Assembly (NCBI GenBank): GCA_024752435.1
Contig: CP103035.1
Coordinates: 1,674,001-1,738,000 of the forward strand
Direction: 5' to 3'
Length of the DNA stretch: 64,000 nucleotides
DNA from: Allantophomopsis cytisporea
Lineage: Eukaryota > Ascomycota > Leotiomycetes > Phacidiales > Phacidiaceae
The notes below the pieces were generated by a model. It made no database searches, was not told where the DNA came from, and was given only the letters and a program-made list of their open reading frames with translations. Below are positions 33,007 to 43,398 of the stretch, piece by piece (position 1 is the stretch's first letter; the number at the start of each line of letters is the position of its first letter). A program made the translations under genes and the position numbers.

Positions 33007-34625
33007 GATGTATCACAGTGCTGGAAATATAAACGACCTGGTAGCACGTGTATTACAAGCAGGCTCTTGGAAGCTTCCTATTCCGTGCGCGAAGTTTAAA
33101 AAGAGAAGAGCAAAAGGCGCATAGATGTGGGATCCTTCTTCTACTGTAAGCAAAAGGAAGTGTCTAGAGTGTTTAAAAAGAGTGGCAGTTCGAGATTCGA
33201 CTTAAGTTTACCCACGGGGGAAAGCAAACAATTATGTAATTAAGAATGGGATAGCAATTCCATTTTCCCCAACCAACGGCACCCATCAGTATGGTAACGA
33301 CTAAGGTTGCTGGCTCATCGCTCACTGATAAGTGAACTGATTGTGCACCCGAGCAGTGGGGTGTCACGTGGGTGCCTACGTTGTGACGTACTGCGTAGTA
33401 TTGACGGGTGGCTAACACGCTCTAGTCCAAAGAATCTGCCCTGCACGAACATCGAGCTCCGAGGACCGGGCGCAGCTTGCTTTGGAGAAATTAGGACATT
33501 TTCTCCGGTGAGCAAATATGCTTAATCGCGGGTAACGGGTAAAGCGAGAGGTAATTTGAGTGGGGCACCAGGCAAAACAACGGTCAGTGTAGGTGACGGG
33601 TAAGCCGAGCGATACAGCCAGATGACGGGTAAGATTAGGAGCAGAGTGCAAGTAGAGGCTAGCCAGGCAAGTAATGGTCTGGGAACCTCCTAAGGTCTGC
33701 TTCCTAAATCTACTCTAACCTCTCCTATAAAAAAGCCCTGTTCTAAAAAGGAATTTATACCTAAGGAGTTTCTTTAGTAAGTGTACGAGTGATAAAATCG
33801 AGAGCATCTAAATCTCGGAGATCTTTACAGTCCAAATCACAGTAGAAAATATACCTCATTATCATGTTGTAAGAGAATGCAAGGTCTTGGGAAAAAATAA
33901 GAAGTTTATAAGGAAAAATAGTCTTACGCAAAATATAAATGTAATCAAATCTTGGCCTGTCCATGTACAAACTTCCCTCCTCAAAACATAGGTGCATCGA
34001 TTATTTTTGTAAAATCAAGCTTTTAATTCATGGCAAAGCTTAGAAAATATGGGTTGTGTTTTGTTTGTGGCATATGTCTACTAGAGACGAGCTTTATCCA
34101 CGTTAATGTAATTGCATTGTCTTGACAATATGACGTTGCTGTGTATGGTCCGCAACTGCAAATATGCCATTATCAACGCAGGAGGTTATTTTAGTGGTGG
34201 AGCCGACAAAGTATTGGAAAGAGATTGTTGATATTTTGCAGATTTCATAGGTTTTATAGATGTCAAATTGAAGGAGATTAGCTGCGAGTCTTGGGTTTTG
34301 TTGCCGAGTCCGTAAGGGTTGGAAAAGGGGCCTAACACGATACTATAGGCCGGAGTTTCAAATAATATTACAATTGCTGATAGGGTACTTGTGTACCTCT
34401 GGTATCCTTTGGAGAGGGCATCCTAGTTCGCTGTAGGATCTGTCGGATGGTCAAAAGATAGAAATAACTAAGACTGGTTGATCAGAGTGCTTTTTCGAAA
34501 GTGGTATAAAAGCAAAAAAAACAATAAAGACAAAAGTCTTGAACCATGGGATATATCCCATAGCTTTACCATCATATAACCCAACGCCAAATAATGTAAC
34601 TCCACCAAGTCTAACAGAAAGCTCA
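33007..34625. other. Intergenic region upstream of the GGT-like gene and downstream of RNase H2A
   Basis: 1.6 kb with CACGTG at 33045-33050 and 33365-33370. An imperfect repeat of ACGGGTAA occurs three times at about 33533-33634. The remainder from 33700 is AT-rich. Short overlapping frames on both strands in 33170-33650 have no motif; I see no gene. Confidence 0.45.
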
Positions 34626-35585
34626 TCAGAAAGCTTCTGCGGAAACCCTGTTCCCAAACCAACTACCCAAACCCCCTTCACCTTCCTCTTCATTCTTAAA
34701 GAAATCAGTCATTCTCCTAGCGTCCTCATCTTCTTCCACCGGCCACTCGACCTTTCGCCCTTTTGAATCCAACATATCCTTCACAGTCCCCCAACTAAAC
34801 CTCGTCTCATTTCCCCACCCAAAAACTGGCTCTATATTTCTCTTCAACCAATTTGTGCACCGTGCATCACTCGGATATCCACTTCCCCAATCGTCTTCGC
34901 CGTTTTCATAGCGCTCATACAGCGTTTCAAGAGCCACATCTCTCGTTACCTTTGCACACACACTTGCTGCGGAGACACAGGGGTACAAGCTATCCGCCTT
35001 CTTGGCTACTGTGATCTTCGCTGTCGGGAATAGCTTTGCAAGTTTCTTCTGATATGTATCCGGGTTGCCGATAGTGTCGATATAGATTTCGCGCACATTA
35101 ACGCCGCGCGCATACACACCACGGATCAGTGCGATCGTCGAATCCATCGCCTGCGCATTCAGATTGTACATTGATGTCGCGTGTAACATGCCACTGCTGA
35201 TAGTCTGTGCGGCCATTACATCTACCGCCCAGCCACACGATGCGTATAGGTCGGAGGAAGGCGTGCAGATGGTGTTCATCAGTTGGGAACGAAAGGCTGG
35301 AGTCAGAACTTTGCTGTCGTCGAAGGAGTATGTGCCTGTGAGAAGGCTCCGCTCAGTCTCGATTGGTAGGTAGAAAAGCCCGTATACCATCGGTCCCAGC
35401 ACTGGACCTCGACCGGCTTCATCGACGCCGAGTACACACGGCGTTTTGTCGCTGAGGAGAGAGGGTGGGACCTCGGAGAAGTGTGTATATGAAGCTCCCG
35501 ACAATAGAGGTTCTTGGTGAATTGAGGGCGGAATAAAGACATTTGAGCTAGGAGTCTCGATACTTATATCGGGGGTTTCGTCCAT
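34626..35585 (-). CDS. RNH201: Ribonuclease H2 catalytic subunit A
   Basis: Removes ribonucleotides from DNA and RNA from RNA:DNA hybrids in the nucleus. Intronless, 319 aa from the ATG at 35585. The frame is open further upstream, but the chosen ATG gives the usual length and N terminus. Catalytic residues: Asp55-Glu56 in GVDEAGRGPVLGPMVYG, then the FDDSKVL segment, then YIDTIGNPDTYQ with the next aspartate. KADSLYPCVSAASVCAKVTRD contains the AAS.CAKVTRD signature with the last catalytic Asp and the GRG/Tyr ribonucleotide-recognition elements. The C-terminal WPVEEDED..FFKN is acidic and variable. The gene is divergent from the DUF1275 gene. Confidence 0.95.
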   Translation of the reverse strand: MDETPDISIETPSSNVFIPPSIHQEPLLSGASYTHFSEVPPSLLSDKTPCVLGVDEAGRGPVLGPMVYGLFYLPIETERSLLTGTYSFDDSKVLTPAFRSQLMNTICTPSSDLYASCGWAVDVMAAQTISSGMLHATSMYNLNAQAMDSTIALIRGVYARGVNVREIYIDTIGNPDTYQKKLAKLFPTAKITVAKKADSLYPCVSAASVCAKVTRDVALETLYERYENGEDDWGSGYPSDARCTNWLKRNIEPVFGWGNETRFSWGTVKDMLDSKGRKVEWPVEEDEDARRMTDFFKNEEEGEGGLGSWFGNRVSAEAF

Positions 35586-36139
35586 CTCGTTGGGAGATGT
35601 CGAGGAAAGTGCTACGCGCTGTAGGTGAAATGCGATGTCTTGCTGCGAGAGTTGAACTTGGTATATGCACCGTAGTAACCCTTCCAATACGAGTTGGAGG
35701 CTGGATGCCGAGGTTAAATGTAGTTCGCTCGATATTTGATATTGCTTTTGGTTTGTAGAATTCTGGGTATGGCGTTGTGTAGAAATTGTTCAGCAATTAT
35801 CGTTGTGGAATAATCAAGTATATGAACAATGTTCGGTATCAGTCGCGAATTTATCGATCAACTTTCCTTATCAGACGCGTTGGGAGACGCGCCGGTCTAA
35901 GGTAAGGTACAGCACCTACCTACCTAAGGTGGGTAAGTAATCTAAACCCCACGTGAGATAGACTCATCCCACTATAGGTAACTTTTGATTTCTCTTTTTA
36001 TCATTTTCCATTTATCTTTTTCCCACACGCCCCTTTGTCCTGGAAAATCTTCAATCAACAGAAAGGAATAAAGACAGAGATACACACACCGCCAATATTT
36101 GTCAATTGATATTTCCTTTGCGTCCCAGTGCAATTGACC
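35586..36139. promoter_or_regulatory. Divergent promoter region, RNH201 / DUF1275 gene
   Basis: About 550 bp between two diverging starts. It contains the ACCTACCTACCTAAGGTGGGTA element at 35914-35935 and CACGTG at 35950-35955, about 190 bp before the DUF1275 ATG. No gene is seen. Confidence 0.5.
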
Positions 36140-37098
36140 ATGAGCGAGGATAGTTCTCAGGTTCTTCCAACAGCAAAAGTGTCTGATCCACAAAATGGAT
36201 TAGAAAAGCAACGGAAGGGTCCTGGGGCCTTATCGCGACTTTCGCAGCATTTGCAGCGCGAAATCAGCATCGACCATGCAGACCTCCCCATAATCGCCTG
36301 CTGCTTGGTGTCTGGAATATGCGACAGCGTGGCCTATAACAACTGGACATGCTTTGTTAGCATGCAAACTGGTGAGTGACTTCCAACAGTAACATTTACA
36401 TTGCAATATTCATTCGTTCTCATGTAAAGTTGTTGCAATTGGTGATTGTTGAGGTCAAGGCTGACTCATATTTCTTTCGGTACCTAGGTAACACTGTATT
36501 CCTCGCCCTCGGAGCATCGGGGCAGCCTTACGGACGACCATACGGCTGGCTCAAGTCGTTCGTATCAATTCTTACTTTCTTGTTCGGCTGCTTCTGCTTC
36601 GGCTTCACACGAAACATTCATCCACTTTATCGTCGAACTCTATCCGCTTCATTTTTCGTCCAAAGCGCATGCATCATTGTAGCCGCTGCTCTGGTGCAGT
36701 CCGGTGTGGTACCCGAATTGAAGGGTCTCGAGCCTGAAGATACTAGTGTTCCCAACTTTATTGAATTGTTGCCATTGGCCTTTTTGGCATTCCAATCTGG
36801 TGGTCAAATTGTTACATCGCGATTACTTGGCTTCAATGAAGTTCCGACTACGGTGCTCACAAGTGTGTATTGCGATATTGCCTCAGACCCAAAGTTCCTC
36901 GCTCCATTAAAGGCAAATGTGAAGCGCAATCGCAGAGTCGCTGCTGTGGTTACCTTCTTAATTGGATCTATCTGCGGTGGCTGGCTGAGCAGAAGCAATG
37001 GTGGAATGAGCAGTGCGCTTTGGATTGCGGCATTCATCAAAATGTTCATCTCTGTGAGCTGGGCTGTGTGGAAAGAGAAGGCCACGAGTAATGTTTAA
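36140..37098 (+). CDS. DUF1275 (YoaK-like) integral membrane protein
   Basis: Function unknown; the family is found in bacteria and fungi and has about six membrane helices. Exons are 36140-36371 and 36488-37098 with a 116-nt intron, giving 280 aa. The first ~55 residues are hydrophilic. The domain starts at IIACCLVSGICDSVAYNNWTCFVSMQTGNTVFLALG (~57-92), the family's N-terminal signature, whose TGNT part is created by splicing. Later helices include FVSILTFLFGCFCFG, FFVQSACIIVAAALV and AAVVTFLIGSICGGWL. FQSGGQIVTSRLLGFNEVPTTVLTS is the second conserved block. In Ascomycota such genes are often annotated as hypothetical. Confidence 0.88.
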
Positions 37099-37321
37099 TA
37101 GACGGGTGGTTACAAAAAGATGTGACCATTTAGATTTGATTTCTTGGATACTTTTGAGACGATGTTAGGAGGATTTGTCGACGCATTTCACGATTGATAC
37201 CTATAGACAGCGCTGATTTGATAGATAGTTATAGATAGACACGAACACTTATTCACTTTAATATAATTGTCATTTCATTTTCACCACCGTCTATGCTTAT
37301 ACTTGATACAGGATTCCCAAC

Positions 37322-38920
37322 CTATGCCTTTTCTGCAAGCTTCAATAATCCTTCGAGATTAATCGACTTAGGCCGCTCAATTGGCAGTCCGAGAGCTCTT
37401 GACCAGATCAATTGCGCCAATGGTCCTAGTCCACGACTTACACCAAAAGTTACAGTATAATAAAGTTGTTCCTTGAATCCATAATGATAGAACAGCACCC
37501 CCGAAGATGAGTCCACATTCGGGTAAGGATTCTTCGTCTTTCCATGCTCCTTAAGAACGGTCGGAGCAATATCCGACGTCTTCTTGACAAGTTGGAACAC
37601 AGGATTCTCCACAATTTCAGGCTGAGACGACGCAAAGTCCATCAAAGCTTGGAAGCGGGGATCTGGCTTTCTCAAAACGGCGTGACCATATCCGGGAACG
37701 ACTCGGCCAGACTTAAGTGTGCTCCAGAGATAATCAGAGACATCCTTATCGGAGAATGAAGTTCCAACGTGTTCTTGCATCTGAAGAATCCATCGGAGAA
37801 CCTCTTGCGCGGCAAGTCTTCCCATTATTAGCAACGTTCACTTCATCAGGGCTAACATGACTTACCCGTGCAATGGTCCAGCAAGACCCTGGAGTCCAGC
37901 GCTATAACTTAAGAAAGGATCACTCAGCGCACTACCAACCAGATGTGTGGTATGCGCTGAGACGTTTCCACCCTCATGGTCACCATGTAAAGCTAAGTAC
38001 AACCTTAGCAAATCTTGGAAGCCCGCATGTTCCTCTCCACCCTTCCCAAGCATAGCTGCGAAGTTGTAGGCCCAATCTTGCTCAAGGTCGACTTCTGCGT
38101 GAAGGCCCCCTCCGCTTTCGTATTGATAGGTGTTTACATAGATCTTGGCAGCAATTGTCGGTAGCTTTGCAAGTAATGAGATACTATCATCAAAGGTTGG
38201 CTCCCAGTAATCAGCCTTGTTGATCCCTTGTTCATAAGCTTTCGCGAACTTAGAAGTGTGGTTCAGTGCAGATACGGCGATGGCGAACTGGGTCATTGGA
38301 TGAAGAGTTTTGGGGAAATCGTTCAGCATCTTATCAACGAATTCTGGTAGGGCTGATTTTTCTGCAAGCTCTCTTGAGAATTGGCGGACTTGGTTTGTGG
38401 ATGGGACTTGGCCAGTCAACAAGAACCAGAACATGGCTTCCGGGAGCATTTCCGTTCCAGAGGTGCCTTTCGGAAGTTCATTCTGGCAATCTCTAATCGT
38501 TATCCCTTGAAATCGAATCCCTTCATCGGCATCGAGCACTGAACCTTCCCATACCATGGCTTTTAATCCTCTGCTCGTGTCAGCTGATCGCCCCAAAATG
38601 AATGAAGATCAATCAAATACCTCATGCCACCAATTGTATTTTCCACCTTGACTTCTCCAATCACTTTGTTGCCTAATGCTTTGACTTTTTTGAGAAGCTC
38701 TCGCTTCGCCGGGATGGCTTCCTTCAACGTAGTCTTTAAGTCTGGTTCGGAGCTTGAGGAGTAGGGTCGGCATGATATCGTAGTTGATGATAGACGCACA
38801 GCTGAAGGCTGCCAAGCTGTCAGTATAAACTCTATCGGTGATAGAACCTTCTTTGGGGTATAATAAACTTACCCGCAGCGACCGGACGGCTTTTGAAGCC
38901 GAGCGAACATTTACCGCCAT
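37322..38920 (-). CDS. mcsA: 2-Methylcitrate synthase (or citrate synthase), mitochondrial
   Basis: Condenses propionyl-CoA (and acetyl-CoA) with oxaloacetate; in Aspergillus McsA detoxifies propionyl-CoA through the methylcitrate cycle. Exons are 38920-38873, 38808-38621, 38570-37866 and 37817-37322; introns are 64, 50 and 48 nt; the product is 478 aa. The first ~38 residues have Arg/Ser and no acids, a mitochondrial presequence. The citrate-synthase triad is visible: His313 in LAGPLHGLAAQ, His359 in PGYGHAVLRKPDPR and Asp416 in NPYPNVD. The stretch from EPDLKTTLKE to GLKAMVWEGSVLDADEGIRF, and LHAEVDLEQDWAYNFAAMLG, look more like fungal McsA than CitA as I recall them. Citrate synthase is the alternative; the triad cannot separate them. 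Confidence 0.88.
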
Positions 38921-40093
38921 GATCGATGTTATGTTTGTCGTTCAATACTGTTCAATGTTTAAGTGCGGGGTAAATAGGTATGATAGAATCACAAGCGATC
39001 ACTGAAGTTAGGCACTCTGTGGAAACTTGACGAAATCTGATATTTGAAATTTGTAAGGTTACTGGAAGAGCGAGGAGGAGGTCCTCAGATTTATGTTATT
39101 ATCAAATATGCAGGAGTGAGCTCATTCGATACCGAGGGGGAGCCGCGGACATCTGGAGGAGAGCCGGGGAACAGCTGAGGGGGTCCAGCCAATCAGCGGC
39201 AGAACGGCTAACGTTCGAAGGCTCCCGGAAATGTTCCGCGAAGGAGATGTGGAATGCACGATGCCTTAACACATACTTAGGCAAGGCAAGGTACTCTTTG
39301 CACACTCTTGCTGCTCAGAACTTACCCGTTGCAATTGCTAACCAGTCCGACCCGTTTGCGGGCCGGCTCGTCAATCCATTACCGCCTCCACCATATCCGC
39401 AGCCTGCCCCACACTTGCATACCCCTCCCTCCGTCAAACCTAGAAAACTGTGGGGATCGGGTGTACCATCAGGTAGCAAAACGTGCCAGGCGTCATAGAA
39501 AACAGGTAAGTTGTAGATCCTAGTCACGACGTGTGAATATACAGCCGCGGAACAAAATCGCCTCGGAGAATGGATGCCTTTGAAGAGAAGCTGCTTCTGG
39601 CGCAGGCGAGAAAGCGTTGGCGGGAGCGAGATATATATCGCACAACAGAATTGATTTTTCTCTTTCTAAAACCTACAGTACTTACAATGTCCTTCGTGCA
39701 ATTCCAAGCGTCTTCGTACAAATAATCTTGTTGAGATGTTGGTATTCATACTTCGCCTGGATGTTGACGACCTAGGTAGGTGGGGGATGGGTTTGCAAAT
39801 TACTTAGCCTCGCGATCGGGGTATGATTGACCTAAAGAGCCTTTTCATCAGGTTAGTTTTGGACGATACCATAGATTTGTAGTTCTTTAAACAATGAACG
39901 GGTGAGTAATTCTTGAATGTTAGATTGTTTGGTTGTTGACTTTCGTTGATTGCTTACAATTTCGACTTGTAACTTACGATTTGGGTATTCATACTTTAGA
40001 TAAATGGAACAGATAGAGGTTGGTTCTCATAAATCTGTATTCGTTCCTCAAATAATCGTCATGCAATACCTATAGCGCCATATATACACTCAG
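38921..40093. other. Intergenic region upstream of mcsA and downstream of the GH76 gene
   Basis: About 1.17 kb. It holds the CCAAT box, a GC-richer block at 39110-39480 and CCTAGGTAGGT at 39771-39781. In the GC-richer block the minus strand has an 70-codon frame (39527-39315) with Gly/Cys-rich text ending in a good donor (GTAAGT near 39323). I could not connect it to a second exon and leave it uncalled. Confidence 0.4.
39189..39193 (+). promoter_or_regulatory. CCAAT box upstream of the methylcitrate synthase gene
   Basis: CCAATCAGC, ~270 bp upstream of the mcsA ATG (the gene lies on the other strand, so it reads GCTGATTGG there). This is a strong HAP/CBC-type match. Confidence 0.4.
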
Positions 40094-41905
40094 CTATACA
40101 CTATCAAGAGCCTTGAACTCCACAATCTCCCATAATGCTCTCAAAACAGCAACCCCGCCTCCCTGCGTCTCAACAGTTCTCCCTCTTCCCCGATCGTTTG
40201 CGTCCTGCGCCCAGAAGACACCATCAGCCTTGATGTCGTCTCCATGTGTCATTCCATCCTCAGGCGAGGTTGCATCCCTCCAAGTCTCATTCATTGGCAC
40301 CCCCAGATTTCTATAATCGATCGCATGCTCTGGAATCTCGCTCTTGAGAAATCGTCCATCAGCAGGAGCGCCCCACCACATTCCAAACTTACCCTCCTCA
40401 TTAACCGTCGATTCCGCGCCCTTAGCGTTATGCCTGATCCAGCCCGCATAATTCGCACAGCTCCGCTCATGCCAGATCCTCACTTCCTGAAGGGCGCGAG
40501 CATCAAACTCCTCGTCGGGCTCAATGAGATGTGGCGGCAGCGGCGCGCAGAACAGGGTTAGGTGATGAAAAAAGATGCCTTTGAAGGTCTGGCCATTCTG
40601 AGAACAATAGCCTTGGGCATCACAAACTTCCTCTAGGATGCCTGCGCGGCCGAGGCCCGCCCATTTGAAATTGCCAGAATCGTGTGACCACGGACGATCA
40701 GACTTCAGATCATAGCCTGTTGCGTTTATGACGTTGGAAATTAGGCGGTGGCCGTCTTCTAAGTAAGAGTGTGCACCGGTGGCTTCCCAAAGTCCACGTT
40801 GGCCAGATAAGAGCACGCCTTGGTTGTAGGTGTATACCATTTCGTTGCGTTCATCGCAGCGTGTATTTACTTGAGAGCCGTTGTCGTGCTTGCGGCTCCA
40901 GCCACTGATATGATAACCATCTACATAGAGCCCCTGATCATCTGTCATGTTTGAAGCCATCAACCACTTATAACCTTCAATAGCAGCGGCCAGGTATTTT
41001 GGGTCATGAGGTTTCCCAGGCTTTTGAAGACCATCCTTGACATTAAAAGGTGACGTATTAGTGTCGCCGGGAAAGTACAAATACATCGAGATTGAGGCAG
41101 TGATGAATAGTTCGTTCGTAATAGCATTCTTGTAAGGCGTAAGATAAGGCGACCAAATCATACCTCCATTGCAGAGCGATATATCCCAACCTTGGGATGC
41201 TAGGTCCCAAAATAGACGTGCACGATGAGCAAAACTCGGTATCCATTGCATTCCATACCACTCATGATGTTGCGATTTCTTCGATGAGCCATGCGTGGAG
41301 GTCCGATAATGTAAAGACGAATGAAGCTGAATAAACTTGATACTCTCTAGCCAACCTAGCACAACCCAGAGCATATCATCGTAAGCCTGCGTTCGCAAAC
41401 TGAAGGCGTCCTGACCAAAGTAAGACCCGACCAATTGCGAAAAGTGACGATTGATAAGATTCTCGTGGTTCACCATTCGCGTCGACTTGGGGTCGGTGTT
41501 GTAGATATAAGTCATGGATTTCGACAGACTCGTGAGGGCACCCGACAGATATGTGCCGATGACAGCAGATGTCCAATCGATGGAGGTTGGCCAGATACCC
41601 TGCCAAAGTTCGAAATAATCCTCCTGCATCACGTCCAGTGCATCAGTCATAAGGGTTAGGGTATCGAGAGATTTCGAAGGTGGTTTTGAGGCGGGTTTCT
41701 CGAGGTCGCTGTGCGGTGCGATATTGCCAAATGATTGCTGAATTGCTTGCTGGATTCCATATTGATCATGTAAAGCACCTCGATCTTTCACATTTGATTC
41801 GGATATAGGGATTGAACATGCTGCCAGAGTTGCAAGGTAGAGAAACGAGAGAATAACATTGCATAGTGTTACAGCACCAGCCAGCCTCGTTGATCGTGTG
41901 ATCAT
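40094..41905 (-). CDS. Secreted GH76 family protein (alpha-1,6-mannanase-like)
   Basis: Glycoside hydrolase family 76 acts on alpha-1,6-mannan backbones; fungal members (Dfg5/Dcw1) instead crosslink GPI proteins to the cell wall. Intronless, 603 aa. There is a hydrophobic N-terminal segment (~10-30), read as a signal peptide with a cysteine near its end. The catalytic Asp-Asp pair is at 176-177 (QAYDDMLWVVLGWLE). NGGMIWSPYLTPYKNAITNELFITASISMYL (~252-282) and YTYNQGVLLSGQRGLWEATG (~357-376) are the family's (alpha/alpha)6 helices. It is longer than Dfg5/Dcw1, and there is no C-terminal hydrophobic GPI signal, so a secreted enzyme is more likely than an anchored one. Confidence 0.88.
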   Translation of the reverse strand: MITRSTRLAGAVTLCNVILSFLYLATLAACSIPISESNVKDRGALHDQYGIQQAIQQSFGNIAPHSDLEKPASKPPSKSLDTLTLMTDALDVMQEDYFELWQGIWPTSIDWTSAVIGTYLSGALTSLSKSMTYIYNTDPKSTRMVNHENLINRHFSQLVGSYFGQDAFSLRTQAYDDMLWVVLGWLESIKFIQLHSSLHYRTSTHGSSKKSQHHEWYGMQWIPSFAHRARLFWDLASQGWDISLCNGGMIWSPYLTPYKNAITNELFITASISMYLYFPGDTNTSPFNVKDGLQKPGKPHDPKYLAAAIEGYKWLMASNMTDDQGLYVDGYHISGWSRKHDNGSQVNTRCDERNEMVYTYNQGVLLSGQRGLWEATGAHSYLEDGHRLISNVINATGYDLKSDRPWSHDSGNFKWAGLGRAGILEEVCDAQGYCSQNGQTFKGIFFHHLTLFCAPLPPHLIEPDEEFDARALQEVRIWHERSCANYAGWIRHNAKGAESTVNEEGKFGMWWGAPADGRFLKSEIPEHAIDYRNLGVPMNETWRDATSPEDGMTHGDDIKADGVFWAQDANDRGRGRTVETQGGGVAVLRALWEIVEFKALDSV

Positions 41906-43398
41906 GGTGCAATCTTATGAACGTCGAAGCCAAACAATCAAAGTCGATAAGGGACAGACTTATCTATCATGAGAAGGAATGAAATGAGAGGAGAGGCGAA
42001 GAGAAGAGAGGGAAAAAGATGAAGGGTGAAGATGTTCAAAAACGGTGAAGAAACGAAGTCAACAACATGATTGTCGCCCTTTATTCGAGACAATCGTCGT
42101 GGGATCAACATACACTCACTCAGACACCGACGTATGCACTTGACCAAGGCTGTGTAGTGTATCTTGGGTTGCCTCTTAGCGTTTAGTGGGGGTGGGCCAC
42201 TGCACAAGACCCAAACGTCCGACATAAGGTAGGTAGCGTGCGTCCCTACACAGTAGACATCTTGCGATTGCCTTGACTTTTGCCCGCGCGCGCCCTTTGG
42301 TGCTTATCGGTATTGTGCAAGCACATGACATGCGGCCAAGGAACTTTATATACCATATTTATTCGTACGCAGTCCAATATCACAACAGAAGTCAAGTTTC
42401 AATTCTTCCTACCTCTTTTCTTCTCTGCGATATGCAACTGAGTGAGATACAAGGTATTGCTATGTCCGATACACAGACAGAAAACGATATCTCGACACCG
42501 GTCCTAAACCGCCTTCCCCTAGGTATCATTGCCGCAATTACTACCTAACAAGAGAATAAGGTAATAGGTATTTCAGGTTATACAGCTTCAGCTTAAGCTT
42601 AAGCTCGCGCTAATACCTTAGTATACAGGTAGCTACCACCGTCTATTTCTAGAAGGCGGAAGGATATACTGAACTAGTAATTTATATATCAATCCTATCA
42701 CTCTACATATCTGCACTAAAGTTGCAGTTTCAAATTCGCCCTGAATCCGAACACTACTTATTGCAATGTTCATGTGCAGGCCCCTGCTGATACTCTACTG
42801 AGTAGCACGCACCGGATGATACTACTTAGCATTTAAGCAAGAGTGTAGGTGATCATTCACGCTTTGACCACTTGGAAGAAAGCACGCTCGAATCCGTTCG
42901 TTGATACTTGATATGACATTGACAACGATAATAAAAATATCTAATAAGTGACTATGTACATATAATGAACTCTATACATGAGTAAAAAATATACCAAGAG
43001 TACTATCGAACCATAGAGCTCTTCATATGATATATTTTTGGCCCCGAATTTACTAATAACGGCTACTATGTGTAGATGAGAATGATGATGTCAGTCGTGG
43101 AATACCTTAATGGAAGTAAGTTGTAGCCTCACATCCCAGGCCATAACGTAACTCTATTTACTCCACACAAGGGACGCAGGACCTCGGTCCCTGAACTGAC
43201 GCCTTCCCCGCGCTCCCCCAGGTTACCGGATTACAACGTCTGAGCCGACAAATGTCAGACCATACGTAGACACAGACAGCCGATTGATATAGCATTTTGT
43301 TTATTTAAAGTGTTTGAGGAATCGAATTCTATTTAGCAACCTGATTCTGCATTGCAGCTCCAACAATCAAAGTATCAGCTTCTTTTGACACCTTCAAA
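41906..43398. other. Intergenic region, GH76 gene / acyl-CoA dehydrogenase gene
   Basis: About 1.5 kb shared by two divergently oriented genes. AGGTAGGTAG lies at 42228-42235. A purine-rich block (GAGAGGAGAGGCGAAGAG type) is found at 41968-42020 near the GH76 start. A plus-strand frame ending near 42548 has internal ATGs but no recognisable domain, and the part from 42600 to 43350 is AT-rich and frame-poor. Confidence 0.45.
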
